A stretch of DNA of 64,000 nt from Kitasatospora phosalacinea (GCF_000717185.1 NZ_JNYE01000001.1:124001-188000); one strand, 5' to 3'; shown: positions 46,853-58,245, counted from the stretch's first letter. The notes: generated from the letters alone by a model not told the origin. Made by a program: numbers and translations.

Positions 46853-47989
46853 TCAGCCGCGCAGCACGACCAGGTCGTCGCGGTGGACGACCTCGCGTTC
46901 GTACGCGGCGCCGAGCTCCTGGGCCAGTTCTCGGGTGGACCGGCCGAGCAGACGGGGCAACTCCCTCGCATCAAAGTTGACCAGTCCGCGGGCGACGATG
47001 TGACCGTTTTCGCCAAGAAGGTCGACCGGATCGCCCGCGGCGAACTCCCCTTCGACCCGGGTCACCCCGGCGGGCAGCAGCGACTTGCCGCCGTGCACGA
47101 CGGCCGCCACCGCCCCGTCGTCCAGGGTGAGCGTGCCGCGCGGCGAGGAGGCGTGCTCCAGCCAGAGCAGCCGGTCGGCGGAGCGGCTGCCGGTGCGCTG
47201 GAACAGCGTGCCGGTGGGGCGGCCGGCCAGGGCGTCGGCGGCCTGGCTCGCCGCGGTCAGCACCACCGGGATGCCCGCACCGGTGGCGATCCGGGCCGCC
47301 TCGACCTTGGTGACCATGCCGCCGGTGCCGACGCCCGCCTTCCCGGCGCTGCCGATCTCCACGCCCGCCAGGTCCTCGGGGCCGTGCACCACCTCGATCC
47401 GGCTGCTGCCGGGCTTGGCGGGGTCGCCGTCGTACAGGCCGTCCACGTCGGAGAGCAGCACCAGCAGGTCGGCCCGCACCAGGTGCGCCACCAGCGCGGC
47501 CAGCCGGTCGTTGTCGCCGAACTTGATCTCGGCGGTGGCGACGGTGTCGTTCTCGTTGACGATCGGCATCGCGCCCATGGTCAGCAGCTGGTCCAGCGTC
47601 CGGTACGCGTTGCGGTAGTGGGCGCGGCGGCTGGCGTCCTCGGCGGTCAGCAGCACCTGGCCGACCCGCACCCCGTAGCGCGCGAAGGAGGCGGTGTACC
47701 GGGCGACCAGCAGCCCCTGGCCGACGCTGGCGGCGGCCTGCTGCCGGGCCAGGTCCTTGGGGCGCTTGGCCAGTCCGAGCGGGGCCAGGCCGGCCGCGAT
47801 GGCGCCGGAGGAGACCAGCACGACCTCCGGCGCGTCCGGGCGGGTCCGCAGCTTGGCCAGCGCGTCCACCAGCGCGTCCACCCGGTCCGCGTCCAGGCCC
47901 CCGGCGGCGGTGGTCAGCGAGGAGGAGCCGACCTTCACCACGATCCGCCGCGCCGAGACGACTTCCTCGCGGAGCAACTGATCCACCAT
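46853..47989 (-). CDS. proB: Glutamate 5-kinase
   Basis: This is a 378-residue enzyme, the first step of proline synthesis. The amino-acid kinase domain opens with RRIVVKVGSSSLTTAAGG and has SSGAIAAGL and MPIVNENDTVATAEIKFGDN. The C-terminal PUA domain is present (GNGHIVARGL region, residues 290-370). ProB activity is usually feedback-inhibited by proline. The ATG at 47987-47989 is used, with AAGG eight bases upstream. It is separated from obgE by a terminator at 48099-48130. Confidence 0.96.
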   Translation of the reverse strand: MVDQLLREEVVSARRIVVKVGSSSLTTAAGGLDADRVDALVDALAKLRTRPDAPEVVLVSSGAIAAGLAPLGLAKRPKDLARQQAAASVGQGLLVARYTASFARYGVRVGQVLLTAEDASRRAHYRNAYRTLDQLLTMGAMPIVNENDTVATAEIKFGDNDRLAALVAHLVRADLLVLLSDVDGLYDGDPAKPGSSRIEVVHGPEDLAGVEIGSAGKAGVGTGGMVTKVEAARIATGAGIPVVLTAASQAADALAGRPTGTLFQRTGSRSADRLLWLEHASSPRGTLTLDDGAVAAVVHGGKSLLPAGVTRVEGEFAAGDPVDLLGENGHIVARGLVNFDARELPRLLGRSTRELAQELGAAYEREVVHRDDLVVLRG

Positions 47990-48098
47990 CAGCCCGACCT
48001 TCCGACGCAGCCTGTGTACGTCCGCAATCTAGCGAGCGCGCTTGCGGGTCACGAAATCGCGACGAGGCGTGAGACGTCACCGGTCCGGAAAGCGCGAA

Positions 48099-48130
48099 CA
48101 GGGGCGCGGACGGTGAAGTCCGCGCCCCTG
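48099..48130 (-). terminator. Hairpin terminator after obgE
   Basis: Thirteen-base perfect arms (48099-48111 and 48118-48130) with a six-base loop, 57 bases past the obgE stop. Confidence 0.8.
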
Positions 48131-48186
48131 CCGCACCGGAACACGCCCGGAAGCGCCCCCGTGCTGCCGGGCTCCGCCGCCCCGCC

Positions 48187-49647
48187 CTACTGGTCGAGCT
48201 CCTCGCGGCCGGAGGAGAGCGCCTCGAAGTCCAGGTACTCCTGCTCCGCGGTGTCGCGGCCGCGCTGGCGCTCGCGGCGGCGGTCCACCGCGGGGCGCTG
48301 GGTCTCCATCCGGTGGTCCTCGCCGCGGCGGCCGAGCATCTCCGCACCGGCGGCCATGGTGGGCTCCCAGTCGAAGACCACGGCGTCCTCGTCGGGGCCG
48401 ATGATGACGGTGTCGCCCTCCTTGGCGCCGATCTTCCAGAGCTCCTGCTCGACGCCGAGCCGGGCGAGCCGGTCGGCGAGGTAGCCGACGGCCTCGTCGT
48501 TGGCGAAGTCGGTCTGGCGGACCCAGCGTTCGGGCTTGCCGCCGCGGATCCGGTAGGCGCCGTCCTCCTCCTCGATGGTGAAGCCGGCGTCGTCCACGGC
48601 GGTGGGCCGGATGACGATGCGGGTGCTCTCCTCGACGGGCTTGGCGGCGCGCGCGGCGGAGACGATCTCGGCCAGCGCGAAGGAGAGTTCGCGCAGGCCC
48701 TTGTGGGCGAGCGCGGAGACCTCGAACACCCGGTAGCCGCGCTCCTCCAGCGAGGCGCGGGTCAGGTCGGCGATGTCCTGGCCGTCCGGGACGTCGATCT
48801 TGTTGAGGGCGACCAGCCGCGGCCGGTCCTCCAGGCCGCCGTACTGGGCGAGTTCGTCCTCGATGGTCTCCAGGTCGGTGAGCGGGTCGCGGCCCGGCTC
48901 CAGGGTGGCGCAGTCCAGCACGTGCACCAGCACCTCGCAGCGCTCGACGTGCCGCAGGAACTCCAGGCCGAGGCCGCGGCCCTGGCTGGCGCCGGGGATC
49001 AGGCCGGGCACGTCGGCGATCGTGTAGACGGTCTCGCCCGCGGTCACCACGCCGAGGTTGGGGACGAGGGTGGTGAAGGGGTAGTCGGCGATCTTCGGCT
49101 TCGCGGCGGAGAGCACCGAGATCAGCGAGGACTTGCCGGCGCTCGGGTAGCCGACCAGCGCGACGTCGGCGACGGACTTCAGCTCCATCACGATGTCGCG
49201 GGCCTCGCCGGGCTCGCCGAGCAGCGCGAAGCCGGGCGCCTTGCGGCGGGCGGAGGACAGCGCCGCGTTGCCGAGGCCGCCGCGGCCGCCCTGGGCGGCG
49301 ACGAAGCTGGTGCCGTGGCCGACCAGGTCGGCCAGCACGTTCCCCTTGCGGTCCAGGACGACGGTGCCGTCCGGCACCGGCAGCACGATGTCCGGGCCCA
49401 CCGCGCCGGTGCGGTGGCCGCCCGCGCCGGGCTTGCCGTTGGTGGCCTTGCGCTTGGGCGAGTGGTGGTACTCGAGCAGGGTGGTGACCTGCGAGTCGAC
49501 GACCAGGATGACCGAGCCGCCCTCGCCGCCGTTGCCCCCGTCGGGGCCGCCGAGCGGCTTGAACTTCTCCCGGTGCACGGAGGCGCAGCCGTGGCCTCCG
49601 TTACCCGCGGCGACGTGCAGTTCGACGCGGTCCACGAAGGTGGTCAT
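48187..49647 (-). CDS. obgE: GTPase Obg
   Basis: This is a 486-residue essential GTPase linked to 50S assembly, stringent response and, in Streptomyces, sporulation onset. The glycine-rich Obg fold is at the N-terminus ([19 protein letters not shown]), the G domain follows ([38 protein letters not shown]), then the OCT domain ([20 protein letters not shown] and [20 protein letters not shown]) and a charged C-terminus. Start ATG at 49645-49647; the longer frame begins upstream in the terminator. It stands downstream of rplU-rpmA, the widespread arrangement. Confidence 0.97.
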   Translation of the reverse strand: MTTFVDRVELHVAAGNGGHGCASVHREKFKPLGGPDGGNGGEGGSVILVVDSQVTTLLEYHHSPKRKATNGKPGAGGHRTGAVGPDIVLPVPDGTVVLDRKGNVLADLVGHGTSFVAAQGGRGGLGNAALSSARRKAPGFALLGEPGEARDIVMELKSVADVALVGYPSAGKSSLISVLSAAKPKIADYPFTTLVPNLGVVTAGETVYTIADVPGLIPGASQGRGLGLEFLRHVERCEVLVHVLDCATLEPGRDPLTDLETIEDELAQYGGLEDRPRLVALNKIDVPDGQDIADLTRASLEERGYRVFEVSALAHKGLRELSFALAEIVSAARAAKPVEESTRIVIRPTAVDDAGFTIEEEDGAYRIRGGKPERWVRQTDFANDEAVGYLADRLARLGVEQELWKIGAKEGDTVIIGPDEDAVVFDWEPTMAAGAEMLGRRGEDHRMETQRPAVDRRRERQRGRDTAEQEYLDFEALSSGREELDQ

Positions 49648-49695
49648 GAGGGGTGCCTCCCGTGCGAAGTAATGAGGTTGTCCTGCGGTAAAGCG

Positions 49696-49730
49696 GAAGG
49701 GTGGGCCCGGATCATCCCGGCCCACCCTTC
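49696..49730 (-). terminator. Terminator between rpmA and obgE
   Basis: Twelve-base perfect arms (49696-49707 and 49719-49730). It may be partial, allowing some read-through into obgE. Confidence 0.75.
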
Positions 49731-49749
49731 ACAGCGAGTCTGTACGGAC

Positions 49750-50007
49750 TCAGGCCTCGACGGCCACGATGTTGACGACCTTGCGGCCGCGACGGTTGCC
49801 GAACTCCACGGCACCGGCGGTCAGCGCGAACAGGGTGTCGTCGCCACCACGGCCCACGTTGGCGCCCGGGTGGAAGTGGGTGCCGCGCTGGCGGACGATG
49901 ATCTCGCCGGCGGAGACGACCTGGCCGCCGAAGCGCTTCACGCCGAGGCGCTGAGCGTTCGAGTCACGGCCGTTGCGAGTGGAACTCGCACCCTTCTTGT
50001 GTGCCAT
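49750..50007 (-). CDS. rpmA: 50S ribosomal protein L27
   Basis: This is an 85-residue basic protein of the 50S subunit whose N-terminus reaches the peptidyl-transferase centre. The complete signature [20 protein letters not shown] and [20 protein letters not shown] are present. ATG at 50005-50007, 37 bases after rplU. No N-terminal extension of the type cleaved in firmicutes is seen. Confidence 0.98.
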   Translation of the reverse strand: MAHKKGASSTRNGRDSNAQRLGVKRFGGQVVSAGEIIVRQRGTHFHPGANVGRGGDDTLFALTAGAVEFGNRRGRKVVNIVAVEA

Positions 50008-50044
50008 CTGGCTATCCCCTTTCTAGGAAGACCGCAGGAAGTTG

Positions 50045-50362
50045 TTACTTGCTGACCGAGTCGATGCTGGTGATGCGCACCGCGGTGTGCTTCTGGCGGT
50101 GGCCCTGACGACGGCGGTAGCCGGTCTTGTTCTTGTAGCGCAGGATGACGATCTTGTCGCCCTTGGTGTGGTCGACGACCTCGGCGTGGGCCTTCACGCC
50201 GCCGAGCACCCACGGGTCGGAGGTGACGGACTCACCGTCGACGACGAGGATGGTCGAGAGCTCGACCGAGTCACCCGGCTTGGCGTCGATACGGTCGATC
50301 TCCAGCACGTCGCCCACGGCAACCTTGTGCTGGCGGCCGCCGGCGCGAACGATCGCGTACAT
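50045..50362 (-). CDS. rplU: 50S ribosomal protein L21
   Basis: This is a 105-residue protein that binds 23S rRNA together with L20. The sequence [20 protein letters not shown] and [20 protein letters not shown] is typical. ATG at 50360-50362. The 5' leader of about 140 bases, from the promoter at 50511-50539, has a small hairpin but no clear autoregulatory structure that I can assign. The gene is cotranscribed with rpmA. Confidence 0.98.
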   Translation of the reverse strand: MYAIVRAGGRQHKVAVGDVLEIDRIDAKPGDSVELSTILVVDGESVTSDPWVLGGVKAHAEVVDHTKGDKIVILRYKNKTGYRRRQGHRQKHTAVRITSIDSVSK

Positions 50363-50510
50363 GCGGTACCTACTTTCCTAACTCGGTCGGAACTCCGGAT
50401 GCCAGCCGCCTGGGTATGGACACAAGCGGCCTCCCCCGTCGAACGCCGGAACCGGCGTCCACCCGGGAGGTGAGGTGCTCTGGAGCGCGGCGTCAACACG
50501 CCGATGGTCA

Positions 50511-50539
50511 AGAATACGGACCAGTCCATCCGAAGACAA
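50511..50539 (-). promoter_or_regulatory. Promoter of rplU-rpmA
   Basis: Minus strand TTGTCT (50534-50539), a 17-base spacer and TATTCT (50511-50516). Four of six bases match in each hexamer, with ideal spacing. The expected start lies near 50504. Confidence 0.7.
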
Positions 50540-50553
50540 ACCGGGACGTGCGC

Positions 50554-50593
50554 GGGGGCCGGGAGCGCCACCGCAGCGGTGCTCCCGGCCCCC
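50554..50593 (-). terminator. Terminator after rne
   Basis: Thirteen-base perfect arms (50554-50566 and 50581-50593) lie just past the RNase E stop at 50600 and directly before the rplU promoter. Confidence 0.8.
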
Positions 50594-50599
50594 TCGGGC

Positions 50600-53500
50600 T
50601 CACTCCGCGGCGCCGTCACCCTCGGCGGCCGCAGCCTTCTTGGCCGCCGCGCCGGTCCGCTTGGTGGCGGTCTTGCGGGCGGTGGTCTTCTTGGCGGCCG
50701 CGGCGGTGGTGGTGGTCTTCTTCGCCGCGGTCTTCTTGGCCGCCGTGGTCTTCTTCGCCGCGGTCTTGGTCGCGGTCTTCCGGGCGGCGCGCTTCTTCGG
50801 CGCGGCCTCCTCGGCCGGGGCCTCGGCGGGCTGCTCGGTGTCGACCTCGACGACGACCTCGGCCTCGGGCTCCACCGCGGCGACGGCCTCGGCCGTCACC
50901 TCGGCGGCGGTCCGGGCGACCTCGGTGGCCTCCGCCGCTTCCGCAGCCTCCGCGGCCTCCGCGGCCGACTTCTCGGCGGCGGCGCTCAGCGCGGCCTCCA
51001 TCGCGGCCTCGGCACGGGCCTGCAGGACGACGATCTCGGCCTCGCCGGACGTCCCGGCCGGGGCGGTGGCCCGGCGCACGGCGCGGCGCCGGGGGCGGCC
51101 ACCGGCCGCGGGCGCGGTCGCCGGGATCTCCACCAGGCTCGGCTTCTCCTCGGCCACGGCCTCGGCCACCGGCTCGACGACCTCGGCCTCGGCGAAGGCC
51201 TCGACCGGCTCCAGCTCCTCGACGACGTCGAGCGCGACCTCGGCCGCCTCGACGGCCTCCTCCACCTCGTCGGGCTCCACGGAACCGATCGCCCCGGTGG
51301 TGCCCTCGACCGCGTCCGCCTCGGCGTTCCCGGCCCCGCCGCGGCCCCGGCGACGGCGCTTGCCGCCGCCCTCGCCCGCACCGGCCGCAGCCGCGGCGTG
51401 CGAACCGTGGCCGTTGCCGTGGCCGTGGCCGGGCTGGTCCATGTGGACGATCACGCCGCGGCCGTTGCAGTGCACGCAGGGCTCGGAGAAGGACTCCAGC
51501 AGGCCCTGGCCGACCCGCTTGCGGGTCATCTGGACCAGGCCGAGCGAGGTGACCTCGGCCACCTGGTGCTTGGTGCGGTCGCGGCCCAGGCACTCCAGCA
51601 GGCGGCGCAGCACCAGGTCGCGGTTGGACTCCAGCACCATGTCGATGAAGTCGATCACGATGATGCCGCCGAGGTCGCGCAGCCGCAGCTGGCGGACGAT
51701 CTCCTCGGCCGCCTCGATGTTGTTGCGGGTGACGGTCTCTTCCAGGTTGCCGCCCTGGCCGACGAACTTGCCGGTGTTGACGTCGATGACGACCATCGCC
51801 TCGGTCCGGTCGATCACCAGCGAGCCGCCGGAGGGCAGCCAGACCTTGCGGTCCAGCGCCTTCATCAGCTGCTCGTCGATCCGGTAGGTGGCGAACACGT
51901 CGACGTCCGAGGTCCACTTCTGCAGGCGCTCGGTGAGGTCGGGGGCGACGTTGGAGACGTAGTCGTGGATGGTGTTCCAGGCCTCGGCACCGCTGACGAT
52001 GACCTTGGTGAAGTCCTCGTTGAAGATGTCGCGGACCACCCGGACGGTCATGTCGGGCTCGCCGTACAGCAGCGCCGGGGCGTTGCCCGTGGCGGCCTTC
52101 TTCTGGATCTCCTCCCACTGCTGCTGGAGGCGCTGGACGTCGCGGGTGAGCTCCTCCTCGGAGGCGCCCTCGGCGGCGGTGCGGACGATCACGCCCGCGT
52201 CGTCCGGGACGATCTTCTTGAGGATCTGCTTGAGGCGGGCCCGCTCGTTCTCCGGCAGCTTGCGGGAGATGCCGGTCATCGAGCCCTCGGGCACGTACAC
52301 CAGGTAGCGGCCGGGCAGCGAGATCTGGCTGGTCAGGCGGGCGCCCTTGTGGCCGATCGGGTCCTTGGAGACCTGCACCAGCACGGACTGGCCGGACTTC
52401 AGCACCGACTCGATCCGGCGCGGGCCGCCGTGGCCGCCGAGCGCGCCGAAGTTGACCTCGCCCGCGTACAGCACGGCGTTGCGGCCCTTGCCGATGTCGA
52501 CGAACGCGGCCTCCATCGACGGCAGCACGTTCTGCACCTTGCCCAGGTACACGTTGCCGACGTACGAGGTCGCCTGCTCCTTGTTGACGTAGTGCTCGAC
52601 CAGCACGCCGTCCTCGATCACGCCGATCTGGGTGCGGGCGCCGTTCTGGCGGACGACCATGACCCGTTCGACGGACTCGCGGCGGGCCAGGAACTCGGCC
52701 TCGGTGATGATCGGGACGCGGCGGCGGCCCAGCTCGCGGCCCTCGCGGCGGCGCTGCTTCTTGGCCTCCAGGCGGGTGGAGCCCTTGATCGACTGCACCT
52801 CGTCCGGGTCGAACGCGGGCTCGGCGGAGCGGCGGCGCGGCTCGCGCACCTTCACCACGGTGCGCACGCCGTCCTCGGTGGTCTCGGCCTGCTCGGTGCC
52901 GCCCTCGCCGCTGCGGCGGCGGCGACGGCGACGGCGACGCGAGGAAGACAGGCCCGCGGCCAGGTCGTCCTCGGCGTCGTCCTCGGCCTCGTCGTGGTCG
53001 TCCTCGGCGCCGGAGCCCTCCTGGGCGGCGTCCTCGTCCTCGGCGCTCTCGGCCTCGACCGCCTCGGGCGCGTCCTCGGCCTCACCGCGGCGGCGGCGAC
53101 GGCCACCGCGACGGCGGCGGCGGGACGGACGGTCGTCCTCCCACTCGGCGTCCTGCTCGGGGCCCGCGGCGGGCGCCTCGACCTCGGCGGGCGCCTCGAC
53201 CGGCGCGGCCGGGGCCGCGGCCTTGGCGGGCTGCTGGGCGGCCTTGGCGGGCTTGGCCGGCTTGGCCGACTGCTGGACGCGCACCGCGGTGCGGACCCGG
53301 CGGCGGCGGCCGACGCCGCTGTACTCGAACTCCTCGTCGCCGGGGACCGGCTCGGCCTCGGCCTCGACCGCGGCGACCGGCTCGGCGGCCTTGGCAGCGG
53401 GAGCCTTGGCGGCGGGGGCCTTGGCGGCGGCGGGCGCGGGCGCGGTGTAGGGCTCGGGCTCCTGGAACACCGGCGCCTGGAAGATCGCGGTGGACGGGCG

Positions 53501-54202
53501 GACGGCCCGCCGACGGGCGCGCGGCGGCTCGGCCTCGACGACCGGCTCGGGCTCCACGACGGCCTCGACCGCGGGCTCCTCCACGACGGCCTCGGGCTCG
53601 GCCTCGACCTCGGGCTCCTCGACGACCGCGGGCGACTGCACGGGGGCGGACGCACGCTTGCGGGTCCGCCGCGCCCGGACGGGCTTCTCCTCGGCCACCG
53701 GCTCCGCCTCCGCGACCGGCTCGGCCTCGACCGCGGGCTCCTCCACGACGGCCTCGGGCTCGGCCTCGGCCTCCGGCTCCTCGACGACCGCGGGCGTCTG
53801 CACGGGGGCGGACGCACGCTTGCGGGTCCGCCGCGCCCGGACGGGCTTCTCCTCGGCCACCGGCTCCGCCTCCACGACCGGCTCGGCCTCGACCGCGGGC
53901 TCCTCCACGACGGCCTCGGGCGCCCCGGCGGGGGCTTCGACGCGCTTGCGGGTGCGCCGGGCGCGGACCGGCTTCTCGGGCGCCGCTTCGACGGCCTCGG
54001 CGGCCTCGGCCGCCGGAGCGGCCGTCTCGGCGGGCGCGGCCGCGACCACGGTCTCGGTGCCCTCGCCCGCGGCGCCCTGCGGGGAGCCGGCCGGGCGGGA
54101 GACCGCCCGGCGGCGGCGCCGCGGCGGGGCCGCGGCGGTGCCGTCGGCGGCGTTGTCGTTGTTGTCGGCCGCAGCGGGCTGCGGTTCGGTGTTTTCGAGC
54201 AT
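50600..54202 (-). CDS. rne: Ribonuclease E/G with long repeat-rich N-terminus
   Basis: This is a 1200-residue endoribonuclease for rRNA and mRNA processing. About 600 N-terminal residues are disordered and charged, with a 54-residue tandem repeat in 53561-53927 (VEAEP-, RARRTRKRAS-type blocks). The S1 domain follows (GNVYLGKVQNVLPSMEAAFV), then the catalytic part with Asp residues in VVIDVNTGKFVGQG and IIVIDFIDMV, and the zinc-link PCVHCNGRG. A C-terminal region rich in acidic and Ala-Lys repeats (AAKKTAAKKTTT) ends the protein. Actinobacterial enzymes typically put the disorder at both ends of the catalytic core. The ATG at 54200-54202 is used. The terminator at 50554-50593 follows. Confidence 0.93.
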   Translation of the reverse strand: MLENTEPQPAAADNNDNAADGTAAAPPRRRRRAVSRPAGSPQGAAGEGTETVVAAAPAETAAPAAEAAEAVEAAPEKPVRARRTRKRVEAPAGAPEAVVEEPAVEAEPVVEAEPVAEEKPVRARRTRKRASAPVQTPAVVEEPEAEAEPEAVVEEPAVEAEPVAEAEPVAEEKPVRARRTRKRASAPVQSPAVVEEPEVEAEPEAVVEEPAVEAVVEPEPVVEAEPPRARRRAVRPSTAIFQAPVFQEPEPYTAPAPAAAKAPAAKAPAAKAAEPVAAVEAEAEPVPGDEEFEYSGVGRRRRVRTAVRVQQSAKPAKPAKAAQQPAKAAAPAAPVEAPAEVEAPAAGPEQDAEWEDDRPSRRRRRGGRRRRRGEAEDAPEAVEAESAEDEDAAQEGSGAEDDHDEAEDDAEDDLAAGLSSSRRRRRRRRRSGEGGTEQAETTEDGVRTVVKVREPRRRSAEPAFDPDEVQSIKGSTRLEAKKQRRREGRELGRRRVPIITEAEFLARRESVERVMVVRQNGARTQIGVIEDGVLVEHYVNKEQATSYVGNVYLGKVQNVLPSMEAAFVDIGKGRNAVLYAGEVNFGALGGHGGPRRIESVLKSGQSVLVQVSKDPIGHKGARLTSQISLPGRYLVYVPEGSMTGISRKLPENERARLKQILKKIVPDDAGVIVRTAAEGASEEELTRDVQRLQQQWEEIQKKAATGNAPALLYGEPDMTVRVVRDIFNEDFTKVIVSGAEAWNTIHDYVSNVAPDLTERLQKWTSDVDVFATYRIDEQLMKALDRKVWLPSGGSLVIDRTEAMVVIDVNTGKFVGQGGNLEETVTRNNIEAAEEIVRQLRLRDLGGIIVIDFIDMVLESNRDLVLRRLLECLGRDRTKHQVAEVTSLGLVQMTRKRVGQGLLESFSEPCVHCNGRGVIVHMDQPGHGHGNGHGSHAAAAAGAGEGGGKRRRRGRGGAGNAEADAVEGTTGAIGSVEPDEVEEAVEAAEVALDVVEELEPVEAFAEAEVVEPVAEAVAEEKPSLVEIPATAPAAGGRPRRRAVRRATAPAGTSGEAEIVVLQARAEAAMEAALSAAAEKSAAEAAEAAEAAEATEVARTAAEVTAEAVAAVEPEAEVVVEVDTEQPAEAPAEEAAPKKRAARKTATKTAAKKTTAAKKTAAKKTTTTAAAAKKTTARKTATKRTGAAAKKAAAAEGDGAAE
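53561..53927 (-). repeat. 162-bp tandem repeat in rne (two full copies and a partial third)
   Basis: The blocks 53561-53722 and 53723-53884 are near-identical and 162 bases apart (54 codons); the start of a third copy follows to about 53927. The repeat keeps the frame. Confidence 0.85.
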
Positions 54203-54562
54203 GCGGGTGTGTCTCCCGTCAGGCCCCCGGGCTCCGCATCCGGGCACGACGCTCCACCGCATTCACCAGCCGGAGGCCACTTCGGGCGGTCCGGCTCCCA
54301 CGGTGCCGTCGTGCGGACGCGAGGCCGCACAGGGGCTCGTAGTCTCGCTCGCCATCCGCGGGGCGCGGGGAGGCGAAAAGTCTTCTGGTCTGACCAGTCT
54401 TCTCAGTTTTCAAGGGCCTGGCCGAGGGGTGGCCGGGCCTGCGCGCGACGACGCTCGCTCCCCTGGGGAGCCGCGGGGGCCGGGGAGCCGCAGGCCCGGA
54501 GTTCTCTCCGTGCCTGCGCTCCCGCCCACTCGGCGGACGGCGGTTGCGCGCGGCGGGGCGGC
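54203..54562. other. Gene-free gap upstream of rne
   Basis: This 360-base gap between rne and the TIGR03936-type gene must hold the rne promoter; I see no clear hexamers. It carries the direct repeat AGTCTTCT at 54379-54386 and 54396-54403 around GGTCTGACC, a symmetric element that could be a binding site. Confidence 0.45.
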
Positions 54563-55420
54563 CTACCGGCCGACCTCGGCCGCGGCGCGGTCGAGCGCCA
54601 GCGGGTCGGTCACCGTGCCGGTCTGCTCGTCGAGCGGCCCCTGCGCCAGCCTGGTCACCTCTGCGGGGACCGGCGGCGCCAGGTCGGCCGTCGAACGGAG
54701 ACCGGACAATACGTCGTCGGGTCGTACGGCGGGTGTGGCGTGTCGTACTACCAGCCGCAGTATCGCACAGGGAGCACCCGTCCGAACATCGTCCGCACCG
54801 TCCGTGCCCGTGTTGTCACCGATCCCGACCAGGGCGGTGTCCGCCGGGGCGAGCCCGATGGCGGCGACGGCGGCGCGCGCGTCGGAGGTGCGCAGGCCGT
54901 TCTTGGTCATCCGCTGGACCTCGACCGCCTCGGCGGCCAGGAAGACGGCGGCGGCCTTCTCGGCCTCGGCGGGCGCCACGCCGGGCAGGCGCAGCAGCCA
55001 CTCGGAGGCCTCCAGGCGCTCCACGAAGTTGCTCGTGGCGACCTCGACGGCCTCGGTGACGTCCAGGCCGGGGGGCAGCGACTCGTCCAGCTGGCGGCGC
55101 AGCGCCTCCGGGTCGCGGCGCTCGGCGAGGCCGATCTCCAGGTACTCGGCCTCGCTGGCGGTGCCGGTCGGGGCCGCGTTGGCGTAGGAGACCTTGGGGT
55201 GCGGGGTGAAACCCGCGGAGTAGGCCATCGGGACGGCCGAGCGGCGGAGCGCGCGCTCGAACGCCCGCTGGAAGTCCCGGTGGCTGGTGAAGCGCAGACG
55301 GCCGCGCTTGGTGTAGCGGAGACGGATGCGCTGCACCGTCGGCGCGGGCGGCGGACCGTCGGGCGTGCGGCGTGCCAGGGGGCTCAGTCCTTCGTCAGTT
55401 GTCCCCGTCCGGCCTCGCAC
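54563..55420 (-). CDS. TIGR03936-type radical-SAM-associated protein
   Basis: This is a 285-residue protein of the DUF2344 family (RLRYTKRGRLRFTSHRDFQ, then RRSAVPMAYSAGFTPHPKVS) that accompanies TIGR03960 radical SAM proteins. The N-terminal half is conserved and the C-terminal half variable. No catalytic residue set is assigned. GTG at 55418-55420 is used, though a GTG at 55336 gives a start right at the conserved region. It lies between rne and the Trp-rich membrane-protein gene; the radical SAM partner lies two genes upstream. In other genomes the two domains are sometimes one protein. Confidence 0.85.
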   Translation of the reverse strand: MRGRTGTTDEGLSPLARRTPDGPPPAPTVQRIRLRYTKRGRLRFTSHRDFQRAFERALRRSAVPMAYSAGFTPHPKVSYANAAPTGTASEAEYLEIGLAERRDPEALRRQLDESLPPGLDVTEAVEVATSNFVERLEASEWLLRLPGVAPAEAEKAAAVFLAAEAVEVQRMTKNGLRTSDARAAVAAIGLAPADTALVGIGDNTGTDGADDVRTGAPCAILRLVVRHATPAVRPDDVLSGLRSTADLAPPVPAEVTRLAQGPLDEQTGTVTDPLALDRAAAEVGR

Positions 55421-55469
55421 CGCGTGCGGCTCCGGCCGGACCTTGTCCTCACCTAGGGTACGCGGTGCG

Positions 55470-56132
55470 TCAGCCGAACAGTGTCCGCCGTACCTCCCGG
55501 GCCACCCGGCGGACCTCCGCCTTGACGGGCCACCAGACGCTGCGGCGCACCCAGCGGCACGGGGCGACCACGGTGAAGCGCCAGATCCGCCCGCCGAGCC
55601 GCCAGGCCCAGACGAACGCCAGCCACAGCGCGCGCAGCACCGGGAACAGCACCGGCCGCCACAGCCCGTAGTAGAAGGCCTTGCCGACCGGCACCACCAC
55701 CCACCGCCAGAAGGCCCGGACCGGCACCGCGACCAGGTAGTACGCCAACCAGGCGACCACCTTGCCGAACCCGACGGCCAGGTACACCGTCCCGCGCCCG
55801 ATCGGGGCCAGCACGTAGTTCCACAGCGCCTTCAGGACCGGCAGCAGCACCCACTCCCACAGCCAGGTCAGCGGCACCACCACCAGCCACCGCCACAGCC
55901 ACCCCACCGGAACGACCACCAGCCAGTGGAGGACCGGCCACAGCACCCAGTTCCACAGCATCCGCAGCGGCCACAGCAGCACCTTGTCGACCACCCAGCC
56001 GACGCCGCGCCCGATCAGCACCACCAGCTCCCACAGCAGCCGCAACGGCACCACGACCGCCACCACCACCGGCCGCACCACCGCGACCAGACACCCCCCG
56101 CCCTGCTGCGGCTGCCCCTGCTGCTGAACCAT
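55470..56132 (-). CDS. Trp- and Val-rich repetitive membrane protein
   Basis: This is a 220-residue protein with a short Gln-rich N-terminus, then almost uninterrupted hydrophobic, Trp-rich sequence with a proline every 11-12 residues (LWNWVLWPVLHW, LVVVPVGWLWRW, LVVVPLTWLWEW, VLLPVLKALWNY), ending in a basic segment. It is a repeat array of about 12 residues rather than a standard set of helices. The ATG at 56130-56132 has GGGGAG five bases upstream. It lies between the two radical-SAM-related genes; homologues seem limited to Streptomyces-like bacteria. Function unknown. Confidence 0.75.
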   Translation of the reverse strand: MVQQQGQPQQGGGCLVAVVRPVVVAVVVPLRLLWELVVLIGRGVGWVVDKVLLWPLRMLWNWVLWPVLHWLVVVPVGWLWRWLVVVPLTWLWEWVLLPVLKALWNYVLAPIGRGTVYLAVGFGKVVAWLAYYLVAVPVRAFWRWVVVPVGKAFYYGLWRPVLFPVLRALWLAFVWAWRLGGRIWRFTVVAPCRWVRRSVWWPVKAEVRRVAREVRRTLFG

Positions 56133-56178
56133 CGTCACTCCCCGTAGGCCGTTCGGCCGATGGTAATACCCAGGCAAA

Positions 56179-56210
56179 GGGCCCCCGCCACGGGGTCGTG
56201 GCGGGGGCCC
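56179..56210 (-). terminator. Terminator after the TIGR03960 radical SAM gene
   Basis: Thirteen-base perfect arms (56179-56191 and 56198-56210) with a six-base loop and TTT following on the minus strand. It lies 15 bases past the radical SAM stop. Confidence 0.85.
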
Positions 56211-56224
56211 GGGGCGAGGGCGCG

Positions 56225-58153
<1,929 letters not shown>

Positions 58154-58175
58154 GCGCAAGGACCTTTACGGCAGA

Positions 58176-58222
58176 AAAAGCAGTGACCCTTCAGGGTAGC
58201 CGAGCCCCGAGGGTCACTGTTT
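58176..58222 (-). terminator. Intrinsic terminator after rodA
   Basis: Ten-base perfect arms CAGTGACCCT (58181-58190) and AGGGTCACTG (58210-58219), with a TTTTT run on the minus strand at 58175-58179. This closes the mre operon. Confidence 0.9.
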
Positions 58223-58245
58223 CCACGCCGGTGGCCGAACAGGGC

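Noticed and set aside
50363..50510. L21 leader autoregulatory RNA structure upstream of rplU
   Set aside because: Only one small hairpin is visible, and I could not match a known L21 leader fold.
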